Below are positions 45,891 to 55,320 of a stretch of DNA of 64,000 nucleotides, piece by piece. Position 1 is the stretch's first letter, and each line of letters opens with the position of its first letter. The notes beneath the pieces are model-generated. The model had not been told where the DNA came from. It saw only the letters and a list, made by a program, of their open reading frames with translations, and ran no database searches. The position numbers were made by a program, and so were the translations under genes. This DNA is from Prado023 sp963747335 (lineage in GTDB: Bacteria > Actinomycetota > Actinomycetes > S36-B12 > CAIYMF01). Where the stretch lies: contig CAVVEV010000002.1 of NCBI GenBank assembly GCA_963747335.1, positions 1 through 64,000 of the forward strand, written 5' to 3'.

Positions 45891-46298
45891 TCAGGGGGCG
45901 TCGTGCGGGTCTCGGTGGCTGCCCGGCGGATAGCCGAGCGCGGCGAGGGTGGTGAGCAGCAGCAGCTCGGTCGCCACAAGGGCCAGCCCGGCCGACCTGT
46001 GTCCGGCCGCCGCCAGGCCGATCCCAGCGGCAAGGAACAGCGCGAGCTCGATGACCACACGGGCGGCGAGCGGGAGGTCGATCTTCCGACGCGGTGCCAG
46101 CAGCGCCCCCCAGAGCATCGCCACCGTGCTCACCAAGGCGACCACCGCGAGGAGTTGCACAAGAAACTGGTCGGAGGCGGCCGCGCCGATGACTGCCGCA
46201 GACCCCAGCAAGCACAGCTCAAGGATGAACCTGAGCGCCAACAGGACCCCAACCATCCGCCAAGCCTGCCAGTGCCCCCGGGCCGGCGTCGAGCACAT
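45891..46298 (-). CDS. DUF2568 (YrdB-like) membrane protein
   Basis: The product has about 135 residues from ATG 46298 and four membrane helices. The pattern LALRFILELCLLGSAAVIG in helix 1 and WGALLAPRRKIDLPLAARVV between helices 2 and 3 is typical of DUF2568. Function unknown. The upstream open frame to 46436 overlaps the start of the divergent GNAT gene. Confidence 0.8.
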   Translation of the reverse strand: MCSTPARGHWQAWRMVGVLLALRFILELCLLGSAAVIGAAASDQFLVQLLAVVALVSTVAMLWGALLAPRRKIDLPLAARVVIELALFLAAGIGLAAAGHRSAGLALVATELLLLTTLAALGYPPGSHRDPHDAP

Positions 46299-46391
46299 CG
46301 CAGCCGCCCCCGGCTGGTGTGCCACGCGTCCTGGGTGACACCCTTGCCGCCCGCGGACAGCGTCGCCCATCACGTCCCGATCGGAGAAGCC

Positions 46392-46808
46392 ATGCAGATC
46401 ACCTACACCGACCGGGTCCCCACCCTGCTGGAGCATCGCGCGCTGGCTGAACGGGTGGGGTGGACCGACGCATTCCGATGGGAGGCCATGCCGGCATCCC
46501 TGGCCGGGTCATGCGCAGGCACCGTCGCCACCACCCCTGACGGCACCGTGGTGGGCATGGGACGCGTCGTCGGGGATGGTGCGTTCTTCTTCTACCTGCA
46601 GGACATCGCGGTCGACCCCCAGCACGGAGGCCGTGGGATCGGACGCGAAATCACCGAGCGGCTGCTGGCCCAGGTGCGCGCCATTGCCGGGGGCGATGCA
46701 TTCGTCGGGCTGTTCGCCACCGAGGCCGCGGCAACTCTGTACCGTCGCGCCGGCTTCGACGACAAGACGCAGATGCGCGGAATGTGGCAGATCGTGCGCA
46801 CCCCCTGA
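46392..46808 (+). CDS. GNAT-family acetyltransferase
   Basis: The 138-residue protein contains the acetyl-CoA site LQDIAVDPQHGGRGIGREIT and the C-terminal LFATEAAATLYRRAGFDD, matching small GNAT enzymes. It diverges from the DUF2568 gene, sharing a short intergenic region. The acceptor substrate is unknown. Confidence 0.9.
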   Translation: MQITYTDRVPTLLEHRALAERVGWTDAFRWEAMPASLAGSCAGTVATTPDGTVVGMGRVVGDGAFFFYLQDIAVDPQHGGRGIGREITERLLAQVRAIAGGDAFVGLFATEAAATLYRRAGFDDKTQMRGMWQIVRTP

Positions 46809-47326
46809 CCGTCGGCTAGGGCGACGGATGGGCCAGACCCGCCCAGCGCACGTGGGTGACCGCCCGTTCCCGGTCGAGGGCTCCGAGGCTTGTAAAGCCC
46901 TTCGAAATGAGTCCTGACGCCTGCCCGGGGAGTTACGGTGCGGCAGGCGGGGCTGCAGGCTCGGGTGCTGGGGTCAGGACGGTGCTGAACAGGTGCCGGC
47001 GCGCCCCGGGGCTGGGGACAGCCATGGCTCGACTGCCGCACACAGTCGCTCAGTGACTCCGAGGGGCAATGGAAGCTGCTCGCCTCGTAGCCGGCGCGGC
47101 GCAGACGCTGCTTGGTGGACGGACGTTCAGGCGACCCGAACCGCCCCCCGAGGCATAGCCGCCGTTCGCATGCGTCCTTCTGGGCGCTGCTATGCCCGAC
47201 CCGAGAGCGCCCAACTCGCGGCGGTGTAGGCGACCTCAGTAAGGCCTACGACGGCTGGCTTCCCCGCCGCCGCTTCACCCCCTGCAGCCGAGGGCCGCTC
47301 TCTTGCCGGGGGGCCCTGTGGTGGGG
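46809..47326. other. Intergenic stretch holding repeat R8
   Basis: No coding frame is supported. The dispersed repeat copy R8 sits at 47171-47229, just beyond the 3' end of the minus-strand TPR gene. Confidence 0.4.
47171..47229. repeat. Dispersed intergenic repeat, copy R8
   Basis: GCGTCCTTCTGGGCGCTGC at the left and GCGCCCAACTCGCGGCGG at the right. It closely matches R5. Confidence 0.65.
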
Positions 47327-48979
47327 TCAGCCGTCCGCCCGCGGCTGAGCCCGGTCGGGCTGGGAGGCGAGCCAGTCGAGCAGCCTCTCCCGGATGGTGA
47401 TCCTGATGTCGATCGGTGCATCTTGGAACTGCTCGACGATCATTGCGGCGTCGTCCTCGATGAGATCCGGTTCGAGGGCCAGGGCGGCCGCGAGTTCCTG
47501 CCCAGCCCGCTCGTCGTCGCCCAGTCCGGCGAATGCCAGGCAGCGGATCACCGGGCCCCAGAGGTCCTCGGGCTCGGTGAGGAGGGCGGCCTCGGCGAGC
47601 AATCCTGTGTCGTCGCCGGCTCTGAGTCGGTCGAGAGCCAGGTGAACGTGCTGGTACCAGGGGTGGTACGGGTTGAGCCGGTTGGACTCGCGGATGCAGG
47701 CCAGGCCCGTGTCCCAGGCGCCACTGAGCGCCAGGAGGGCCCCGGACCCGTAGAGGATGCTCGGGTGGGAGGGGCTCAGTTCGATCGCGCGGGTCGCATT
47801 CGCCAGGCACTGGTCGGTGTGCCCCCGTGCGAACGCCACGCCCGCGAGGACGGTCCACGCGTGTGCATGCCCGGGGTGAAGGGCAAGCGCCGCGAGCGCC
47901 CGCCGCTGAGCGTTGGCCAGGGCTGCGTCGCGGTCCGGTGCCCACTCCAGGATCGCTTGTACGTACTCGATGGAGCCCAGCATCGACAGCAGGACGACGT
48001 TCTCCGGGTCAAGGTCCGCGGCCAGGCTCAGGTCGAGCGCCGCGGTCTCGGTGTCCTGTCTCGTGCCGCTGTCGAGGTAGCGGTAGTAGGAGAGCATTGC
48101 CGCGTGGGAAGCGGGGAGGCGGGTCCCCGCGTGGCGTGCGGTGGTGTCGCGAAGCACCACCCCGCGGAAGTCGCCGACTGTCCCGGCGATCCGCCGCACA
48201 AGGTCGTCCTCGTCGTGGAAACCGGTGACAGCGCTGCGCTTCTGGTCGCACACGTCGGACCACAGCACCTTGCCGGTCTGGCCGTCGGACAGCCGGACGA
48301 GCACCCGCAACAGGGTCGCGGTCGTTCGGACTGTGCCGGTCAGCACATACTGCGCGTCGAGCGCCTGTGCCGCCGCTTGCACGTCAGGCAGTGCGCCGAC
48401 GCCGCGCTCGCTGACAGCTGGCCCGATCACCCGCAGGCCCGGGAACGCTCCTAACGCGTGGATCAGGGACTCGGTGAGAGCCAGCCCGAGCGGCTCGCCG
48501 GTACCGGGCGACGGCATGTCGGCGAACTGCACCACCACGAGCCCCGGTTCAAGGGACCCGCTTGGGTGTGGAGTGGAGGTCGGATCCCGGTAGGTGAACC
48601 TCGGTACGTAGCTTCCTCTGGGCAGGTCGATGACCAGCGGATCAGCGGCCCCTGTCCCGCCGTAGTAGCGCTGTATCGACGTGCGGAGGCGGTTGGCCTG
48701 GACACGGGCGGCCGCGTCGGTCGCCGCATCGAAGTCCTTGGTTCGCCCTAGGGCGTAGCGGGCGACCGTGCGCTCCTTGAGTCGGTGGCCGCGCCCTGCC
48801 AGCGTCTCGGTCACCACGTAGGCCAGGAAGGCCCGTGACCTGGGGGAAGTCCGGAGCTCCTCGCTGTCCAGGATTCGTCGCAGCGCCGCGACGACCCCCA
48901 CGGGATCGGGCTCCCGGTCGGAACCGCCGCTTGGGCCGGCCCAGTCATCGCCGCTGGATGACGAAGCGGGCCCCTCCAT
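47327..48979 (-). CDS. FlgO/TolB-like TPR protein with N-terminal regulator-like domain, copy 1
   Basis: The product has about 550 residues from ATG 48979. Residues ~25-125 (VVAALRRILDSEELRTSPRS, LKERTVARYALGRTKDFDAA, RVQANRLRTSIQRYYGGTGA) form the domain found at the start of many bacterial TolB-like/TPR regulators. Residues ~130-270 are FlgO/TolB-like (LVVVQFADMPSPG, LTGTVRTTATLLRVLVRLSD). TPR-like helices follow to the end. No membrane segment is seen. A long open frame upstream (to 49054) has residues conserved with the second copy, so the start could be earlier. It is the last gene of the CPBP operon. Confidence 0.82.
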   Translation of the reverse strand: MEGPASSSSGDDWAGPSGGSDREPDPVGVVAALRRILDSEELRTSPRSRAFLAYVVTETLAGRGHRLKERTVARYALGRTKDFDAATDAAARVQANRLRTSIQRYYGGTGAADPLVIDLPRGSYVPRFTYRDPTSTPHPSGSLEPGLVVVQFADMPSPGTGEPLGLALTESLIHALGAFPGLRVIGPAVSERGVGALPDVQAAAQALDAQYVLTGTVRTTATLLRVLVRLSDGQTGKVLWSDVCDQKRSAVTGFHDEDDLVRRIAGTVGDFRGVVLRDTTARHAGTRLPASHAAMLSYYRYLDSGTRQDTETAALDLSLAADLDPENVVLLSMLGSIEYVQAILEWAPDRDAALANAQRRALAALALHPGHAHAWTVLAGVAFARGHTDQCLANATRAIELSPSHPSILYGSGALLALSGAWDTGLACIRESNRLNPYHPWYQHVHLALDRLRAGDDTGLLAEAALLTEPEDLWGPVIRCLAFAGLGDDERAGQELAAALALEPDLIEDDAAMIVEQFQDAPIDIRITIRERLLDWLASQPDRAQPRADG

Positions 48980-49085
48980 GTCGGCGATGATCGTCGCCCG
49001 CCACTGGAAAGGCAAACGCGATGCCGGTGCCGATTCGGAAGGCTGGCACCGCACCGGCTCGCAGCCGACCAGCGTGATGAGCCGC

Positions 49086-49631
49086 TCAGGCGCTCGGGGC
49101 CTGCTGCGTGTCCGTGGCGGCGGTGGCCGTGTCGCGGTTGTAGTGGCGGACCAGGATGATCACCCGGGCGATTGACTCGACGAGGAGGAAGGCCAGGAGG
49201 GTCGCGATGATGGCGCGGAAGATGTCACCCTCGGGCAGCAGGTCGCGCTCGGCGACGAGCTTGATGACGACCAGCAGGCCGAGGGCGACGAACGATTCCA
49301 CGCTGTAGCGCAGGACGACGCCCTTGTGCTGGGGGACCGCGGCCACATAGGTGGACCGCGCCCGGTAAGCACCGAACGCGTACCCGGCGATGCCGCCGAC
49401 GACCGCGACGATCGCGTGCAGGGGGCTGCGCTCGAGGTCGGTCAGCAGCAGCGACCCGACGACCACGACGGCGACCAGCGGTTCCAGCATCTGCATGCGC
49501 AGGGTGCGGAAGCGCTCGTTGCTCTTCAGCTGGACGCTCGGGTCGGACTTGATCGCCCGGGTGCCCTCCCGGCTCTCCCGTGCGATCAGCACGAGCAGGA
49601 CCAGGATGAGCAGGGACGAGGTGTACTCCAT
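49086..49631 (-). CDS. Five-helix membrane protein in the CPBP/TPR operon
   Basis: The 181-residue protein has an N-terminal helix (SSLLILVLLVLIARES), a cytoplasmic charged loop, then helices at about 52-64, 72-88, 112-125 and 140-158. It lies between the CPBP and TPR genes on the same strand and is absent from the second module at 62.5 kb. Function unknown. Confidence 0.7.
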   Translation of the reverse strand: MEYTSSLLILVLLVLIARESREGTRAIKSDPSVQLKSNERFRTLRMQMLEPLVAVVVVGSLLLTDLERSPLHAIVAVVGGIAGYAFGAYRARSTYVAAVPQHKGVVLRYSVESFVALGLLVVIKLVAERDLLPEGDIFRAIIATLLAFLLVESIARVIILVRHYNRDTATAATDTQQAPSA

Positions 49632-49705
49632 GCGGCGGCTGGCTCCTTGCGAACGAAGTCGGTGATGACGAAGGGGCCGGTGAGTCCGAACGTCCGGCGG
49701 ATGCG

Positions 49706-50527
49706 CTAGAGGGTCTGGATCCCGGTGCGGGTCACCGCGGTCCTGCGGTCACTGCGCACGACGATGATCGCGGCGATCACGGCGCTGAGGAAGACCAGGA
49801 CCTGGATGCCCAGGTTCACGACGGTGAGGGTGCCCGAGGGCGGCGGCAGGAACACCGACATGTCCCACAGGCCGTGCGCGATCATGCCCATCACCAGGAG
49901 CCCACGCACCCGGCGGAACAGGTACAGGACGACCCCGGCAGCCGAGGCCTGGATGCACTGGAAGAGCACGCCACCCACCGGGGATCCCACGACGAGGTTG
50001 GTCAGGTGGAAGAACCCGAACCACACCGAGGAGATCAGCATGACCCACGCCTCCGGACGCAGGTTGGTGCGCAGGCTGCGCAGGATGATGCCGCGGAACA
50101 GGGTCTCCTCGGTGAAGCCGACCAGCACACCGGCGGCCACGATCGCCAGGAGCAGATCGGTGGGGGTGTTGGCCCAGTCGGCGACGGCGACGTGCGCCAC
50201 GATCCCCACGACGAAGATCGCGACCGGCACCCACAGGAAGCCGGACCAGGGCAGGCGGGCGGGATCCTTGAACACGAAGTCCCAGCGCGCCCACAGCACG
50301 AAGGCGATGAGCACCAGGGCCCCGCCGATCAGCGGGATCACCGCGGTCCGGAAGGCGTTGCCGCCAGTGGCGAACCAGTCGGCGTAGTCGATCCCCGCGG
50401 TCGCCGCGAGCCCGATGAACACCACGACGTAGGCGATGAAGACCCCGACCGCGACGGGCACGGACGGGGCGACCCGCCACGTTGCGGAGTGCTCGGTCGC
50501 GGTTGGGTCCGCAGCACTTGTGGTCAT
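49706..50527 (-). CDS. CPBP-family intramembrane metalloprotease, copy 1
   Basis: The 273-residue protein has the motifs GFTEETLFRGIILRSL, SVWFGFFHLTNLVVG and GMIAHGLWDMSVF within eight membrane helices, ending in RTAVTRTGIQTL. The ATG at 50527 is preceded by GGGAGTTCCCCC, conserved in copy 2 at 62550-63371, which has the same length and about 80% identity. It is the first gene of the CPBP-membrane-TPR operon. Confidence 0.9.
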   Translation of the reverse strand: MTTSAADPTATEHSATWRVAPSVPVAVGVFIAYVVVFIGLAATAGIDYADWFATGGNAFRTAVIPLIGGALVLIAFVLWARWDFVFKDPARLPWSGFLWVPVAIFVVGIVAHVAVADWANTPTDLLLAIVAAGVLVGFTEETLFRGIILRSLRTNLRPEAWVMLISSVWFGFFHLTNLVVGSPVGGVLFQCIQASAAGVVLYLFRRVRGLLVMGMIAHGLWDMSVFLPPPSGTLTVVNLGIQVLVFLSAVIAAIIVVRSDRRTAVTRTGIQTL

Positions 50528-50616
50528 TGGGGGAACTCCCATCGGGACGGAGGGCACGTGCATCCGGCCCGAGAAGGCTAACCGCAGTGCAATGGCCCTG
50601 CTGGCAATCCAGGTGC

Positions 50617-50632
50617 TGTAACGGTTACTCCG
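50617..50632. promoter_or_regulatory. Conserved palindrome upstream of CPBP copy 1
   Basis: On the minus strand CGGAGTAACCGTTACA contains the perfect palindrome GTAACCGTTAC. The identical 16 bases occur 97 bases upstream of CPBP copy 2. A conserved GGTTAGCCT (50575-50583) about 34 bases nearer the gene includes TAGCCT, a possible -10. Between and around these the two upstream regions differ, which suggests a regulator binding site. Confidence 0.6.
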
Positions 50633-50750
50633 CCCCTCCACAGCCTGTTGCCTGAGCGTGTGACACCGCCGATCACGTTGCAGATCAGGTCGGATCGGCG
50701 GTGTCCTGCGGGCTGAGTTGGGCCAGGCCAGGTGCCCCACGACTCTGGCC

Positions 50751-50803
50751 GCGTCCTTCTGGGCGGTGTGCCGCGCCCGCCCGGTGTCTCAGTGCGGCTG
50801 TCG
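50751..50803. repeat. Dispersed intergenic repeat, copy R9
   Basis: GCGTCCTTCTGGGCGG followed by GCCGCGCCCGCCCGGTGTCT and GCGGCTGTC. The second part is shared with R11 rather than with R5/R8. Confidence 0.65.
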
Positions 50804-50879
50804 ACGGCCGGCAGGTGAGGCCTTCACGGGAGATGCGGAAGGGCTGCTGTCGGGTGGTCCAGTGGTGTCCGGCGCGGTC

Positions 50880-52070
50880 TCATAGTGCGGAGCCTGCGGC
50901 CCAGTCCTCCCAGGTGACGTTCCACTGAGTCAGGCCGTTGCCGGACTCCAGCTCCCGAGGGGAGTTCACGATCGTGACGACGTCGCCCACGCGGGACCGC
51001 TCGAACAGCCACCTGGCGTTGGCCAGGCTCATGCCTACGCAGCCATGGCTGACGTTGTCCACACCCTGAGAGGCGACCGACCACGGAGCTGCGTGGATGA
51101 ACTCCCCCGAGTTGGTCATCCGCATCGCGTAGCGCACGTCCAGGTTGTAGTACTCCGGGTCACCCGGCACTATCCCCGTGCTCGCCGCATCCATCCGCGT
51201 CTGGGCCAGCTTCTCCGAGATCACCCGGGTGCCCCCGCGGGTCAGGAAGCCGTCCTTGCCGGTGGTCACCGGGATCGACCGGGCCAGCGTGCCATCGATC
51301 GTCACGGTCATCTGGTGGGCGGACACATCGACCACGGACACCACGGACCGCCCGATCGTGAACCCGACCCCCTTGTCCTGGGCACCCCACATGTCGTCGC
51401 CTGCCTGCACGCCGGCCAGGTCCGCCGACACCGACACGGTGGTGCGCGCCGGCCAGAACTCCTTGGGACGGTACTCGACCCTGGTGTCCGAGGCCCAGCT
51501 CCACGCGCCCTCGACAGCCGGGGTCGAGGTGACCATCAGTGCGCGCTGCACGTTCGCGCGGTACTCCTCGGCGACCGGGGCGCTGAACCTGACCAGGACC
51601 GGCATGCCGACCCCGACCTTCGCCCCATCCCGCGGCGATATCCGGGCCTCGAACGCAGGTGTGGAGTCCCTCGTGCGGATCTTGACCGACTTCGTCGCCG
51701 ACAGCTCCGGGGTCGAACCGGCCATCTCCGCCGTGACCCGGTAGGTGGTCCCGGGCAGCAGGTTCCCGGCGCTTTGCCAGTGCTCACGGTCGTCGCTGAG
51801 CGTCCCGGGGACCTCCCCGCCGCCCTTGGCCGTGACCGTGACACCGCTGAGCGACCCCGCCACCGCGTTGACCACTATCGGCTGGTCCGGGCGCCACGCG
51901 TCCGGCACGGCGGCGGCATCGATGGTCAGGGTCGGACTGCCGATGCTCGCCGACTCGGTCGTGGCCGCCTGCGACGTGCCGACCACGACCACCGGGATCA
52001 CATCGCGGGCCAGCGGCCCGACGCACCCCGCAACCACAATGAGCAGGCACCCGATCAGGGCCACCCGCAT
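50880..52070 (-). CDS. L,D-transpeptidase lipoprotein
   Basis: The product has about 396 residues from ATG 52070. A lipoprotein signal peptide ends in the lipobox VVAGC (Cys near 16). One or two Ig-like domains (residues ~50-270, TLTIDAAAVPDAWRPDQP) precede the YkuD catalytic domain, with histidine in GEFIHAAPWSV and the catalytic SHGCVGMSLANARWLFE. The C-terminus is aromatic (WNVTWEDWAAG), as in mycobacterial Ldt proteins. It forms 3-3 cross-links in peptidoglycan outside the membrane. Confidence 0.94.
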   Translation of the reverse strand: MRVALIGCLLIVVAGCVGPLARDVIPVVVVGTSQAATTESASIGSPTLTIDAAAVPDAWRPDQPIVVNAVAGSLSGVTVTAKGGGEVPGTLSDDREHWQSAGNLLPGTTYRVTAEMAGSTPELSATKSVKIRTRDSTPAFEARISPRDGAKVGVGMPVLVRFSAPVAEEYRANVQRALMVTSTPAVEGAWSWASDTRVEYRPKEFWPARTTVSVSADLAGVQAGDDMWGAQDKGVGFTIGRSVVSVVDVSAHQMTVTIDGTLARSIPVTTGKDGFLTRGGTRVISEKLAQTRMDAASTGIVPGDPEYYNLDVRYAMRMTNSGEFIHAAPWSVASQGVDNVSHGCVGMSLANARWLFERSRVGDVVTIVNSPRELESGNGLTQWNVTWEDWAAGSAL

Positions 52071-52476
52071 GGGTGCACTGGGCTTGGGCTTGGCACCTCC
52101 TCGTCGCACCACCCAAGAATCCCCCACCGGCTGCCTCCGGCCCGGAACCTGTCGGGGTGTCGCAACCAACCGGACTCCGCCTGACCACGGAGCCCGCCAA
52201 GGCCCACCATGCCAAGATCAGCAATGGCTACCGACGGTCACGAATGGTCCTCAGGTAGCCGCCCACACCCTAGTCCGACAGATTGGCGGTCAATCCAGCC
52301 TCGGACATGGGCCAACCCGACCTCGGTCACGCTGGGTGAGTTGGCCGGGCGAGCCGCCGCCACGGTGATGTGCATCGAAGTGGAGTAGCGCTGAGCTGCT
52401 CTCGACAGTCCATCGCGGCGAAAGGGGGCGCCGCAGCGACTCTCTGCTTGATCACTGCTCATGCCTTGATCACTGC
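52071..52476. other. Intergenic stretch without a supported gene
   Basis: Leader of the L,D-transpeptidase gene on one side and the 3' end of the split lipoprotein gene on the other. No coding or repeat pattern was recognised. Confidence 0.35.
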
Positions 52477-54496
52477 TCATGACAAGATTTCGGCGATCGA
52501 CTTGGCCGGCACGCCAAGCCCACGCAGTCTCGTGGTCGGAGCTGCCGTTGTCGACTGCACCGATCCATGTTCGGAGATCCCGGCCGTCAAGTCGAGGACA
52601 ACGGCAAGCCCAGAGCCTTGGTCTGCGACGCACCAGTCGCGCTGGTCGTCACACGCAACCCACTTCGGCAGGTTGTAGCCATTGGCGCCGAACCACATCA
52701 TCAAGGCTAGAGGAGCCTCGTCCTTGTCGATCGGCCATGTCGAGGTCGAGCTGACAGGATCACCGTCCAGATCCTGGTAGGCCCCGCGAAGCAGCGTACC
52801 GGTCGCGAGGTCGTCATCGGCAGCGTACTCCAGTTGCGTGCCGTCCTCGCTGACCGTCACCTGGATCTTGACCTCCAAGATGCAGGGGTGATCGCCGTCG
52901 GTGATGCGTTCAACCATCTTCAGGGTGCGACCTGACAGTCGCGGCCTCAGCCAGATCCCTGAGCAGGAGTCAAGTCTCGGGGTAGACGACCTTTCCGAGG
53001 ATCTGCCCTGCCGGACTCAGTTTCAGTGTCACTTCCACGCCGTACTTGGATCCCGACTGATCGATGGTGCCAGACCACGTACCGAGGAACGGCTCCCAAG
53101 TAGAGGCCGGCACAGTGTCCTCGTCGAACATGGCGTCTACCGGCGCGGTCGCCGAACCCAGCCCTGTCGCTTCCGTCAGGGCACCCAGAATCCCGCCTAT
53201 GAGCAGGGCCGGGCCTGTTGAGACGATCGCGAACAGGGTGTCGTCGGCAGGGGCCAACGCGACACCCACTTCCGTTGCAACAGTGCCGGCGCAGGCGAAG
53301 AACGATCGCCACAGCCCCGCTACGGCGGCGGGTGTCAACGTGTCAGACCCGAACTCGAGACCCGTAGGCACTACCTCGGCGACACACTCGAGTGCCGCCA
53401 TCTTCTCGGCCATATCGGCACCCGATATCCCAACCAGAACCCCCGTGACCTCCGACATGATCTGGAGCAGATAGAGCTCCGGAGCTGAGTCCAGTTGCAC
53501 CTCGAAAGAGGCTGGCGTTTGGTCGTAATAGAAGCGAGTGGTCGCTCCAGGGAAGACAGGCACCGACCCTTCCGGAACCAGGCCAGAGATTTCGGAACCT
53601 TCGACCGCGAGAAGGGAAGCGATGGACACCTCGGCACCTGGCATTATGCGAGACGCTTTGATTGATGGGGTAGCGATGAACGGGGTGGGCGCATTCGGAG
53701 TCGCGGACACCATGAGCTCGTCGCCGGCCGCCTCTACACACATCCACATCTGCGCCTGCGAGATCGTCGAATACGTCACGTCCAGCACGCGTGCAGTCTG
53801 CCCTTCGCAGGCGGGTTCCTCAGAGGTCAGGCTCAAGGACTGCAGGACCGTTTCGGTGAGCCATTGGAAGTCCAGAGAGATCGGCCATACCTCGGAGAAA
53901 TGCGCTACCTCACCGGATACCACACCAGCCGACTCATCGAACTCCGCCGGCAAGACATCCAGCGCCCCGTCCTCAGAGAGAACCAACAGAGCCACGTTGC
54001 CCCGACGTACACCCTCCGCCAACGCAGCTGGTGGGGACACGTCTTCAAGCCCGGCGGAAGAGTCAGGTGGGCCTGAATCGCTGGCCACCAGAAGACCCGC
54101 CGACAGCGAGAATCGCACCTCCACGGGCGATGACGGCTGCGTATCGCCATCATCGAGTTGCACGGACACACCATCGGCAAGCGGGATCACCCGCACACCA
54201 GCCCCCGCTCCACCCTCGGCCGGCCCTTCGGATTCGGGGGAAGAGTTGTCGTCGGTGCCGCCGTGAGGCACCACCAGCGGGGCTTCCTCCTGAGGTGCAA
54301 TCCCGGCCGCTGGCACAGCACCCGTTGCCGAGTTCGGCGGGAATACCACCACCGCGGAATCCCCGACCTCAAGTTCGATGCCTTCGGCCGGAATCGCGCC
54401 GTCCGCATCTCCTCCAATCAGCGAACAGCCTGCCGTCAGCACCGCCAGGGAGATCAACGACGCCAACAGCGGAGCCCGAGAACTGAGTGTGGACAA
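52477..54496 (-). pseudogene. Large secreted lipoprotein, split by a frameshift
   Basis: From 54496 the protein has a lipoprotein signal with lipobox LTAGC (Cys near 24), then an acidic, Pro/Ser-rich region. A long beta-rich domain follows, and a C-terminal module starting FLGTWSGTIDQSGSKYGVEV. It stops at 52970 in LGKVVYPET. A one-base shift just before this stop gives LDSCSGIWLRPRLSGRTLKM, then VERITDGDHPC and the rest of the module to 52477, the expected continuation of this cysteine-containing domain. Joined length is about 670 residues. It is the third gene of a minus-strand cluster. Function unknown. Confidence 0.7.
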
Positions 54497-54502
54497 GACG
54501 AC

Positions 54503-54775
54503 CTACGGCGTTGGTTTCCCCGACAGCGACACTGCCGTGCTGATGTGCCCGCTCTTCCAGATCCGCCACGAGCCTTGCAGGACGAGAAGCGCTCCGAGCA
54601 AGACAGGGAAAGGAGCCGCCACCATGAATCCGGGGTCGAGGATCACGCTCAAAACGGCTGGTCCCACGATGAAGCCGGCCATGAGCAACGCGCCGTTGCG
54701 AACGTCCCGAACACCGTCGGCACGAGCCTCACGCCGAAACTGCACTTCGAGCTTGCTCAGTCGATCCTGTGACAT
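54503..54775 (-). CDS. Small two-helix membrane protein
   Basis: The 90-residue protein starts SQDRLSKLEVQFRREARADG, a charged helix, then two membrane helices (ALLMAGFIVGPAVLSVILD and FMVAAPFPVLLGALLVLQGS). It ends six bases before the lipoprotein start, so they are cotranscribed. No family recognised. Confidence 0.65.
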   Translation of the reverse strand: MSQDRLSKLEVQFRREARADGVRDVRNGALLMAGFIVGPAVLSVILDPGFMVAAPFPVLLGALLVLQGSWRIWKSGHISTAVSLSGKPTP

Positions 54776-54807
54776 TTCTGCCTCCTCAGCGCGGACCGGG
54801 TGTGGTG

Positions 54808-55185
54808 CTAGAGCGCCGCGCGAAGAGCTCGTGAGTACTTGGAAATGTGTTTCGTTGCAGGGATCTGCTCCGAACCAACCGGGATGAAGAGAACTGTGGG
54901 CTTCGAGGTCATCCAATGCAGCGCCGAGAAAGAGACGCTGGCGCCTCCAGAGTCCGAGGAGTCCTCGTCGTAGGAGACCAGGCAGCTAGCCCACTCGAGC
55001 ATGCCGCCACGCCGAACACGGATCGTGACGTACTGATCAGCCGCATTCACATCGCACGTGAACTTCGTCAAAGTACTACTTGACATCTCCGCCGCCTTGC
55101 GGCACGCGGCAGCCACCTCGGCGAACGACCGCTCCGTCTTCTCCTCAAACTCGAAGGACTTGAGCTTCACTTCGGCTTTGGACAT
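54808..55185 (-). CDS. Hypothetical soluble protein
   Basis: The product has 125 residues from ATG 55185, beginning SKAEVKLKSFEFEEKTERSF. Alternating strands and helices (FAEVAAACRKAAEM, DQYVTIRVRRGGMLEWASCL, HWMTSKPTVLFIPVGSEQIP) suggest a compact alpha/beta fold, perhaps SRPBCC-like. It is the first gene of the cluster leading to the split lipoprotein. No family assigned. Confidence 0.6.
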   Translation of the reverse strand: MSKAEVKLKSFEFEEKTERSFAEVAAACRKAAEMSSSTLTKFTCDVNAADQYVTIRVRRGGMLEWASCLVSYDEDSSDSGGASVSFSALHWMTSKPTVLFIPVGSEQIPATKHISKYSRALRAAL

Positions 55186-55320
55186 CAGTCCAGCCCCCTC
55201 TGTCAATCTGGATACTTGCCCAGCGGAACATCTGTCGGTGCCCCGCTCGCAGTCTTGCACGGCCCTCGACGGGCGAATCCAATGTTGCAGCCGAGGGGGC
55301 TCCTGAAACATTGGGTGAGA

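Noticed and set aside
50640..50690. A further CRP-type site (TGTGACACCGCCGATCACG) near the CPBP gene
   Set aside because: The half-sites are separated by nine rather than six bases, and none of the other shared promoter elements follows.
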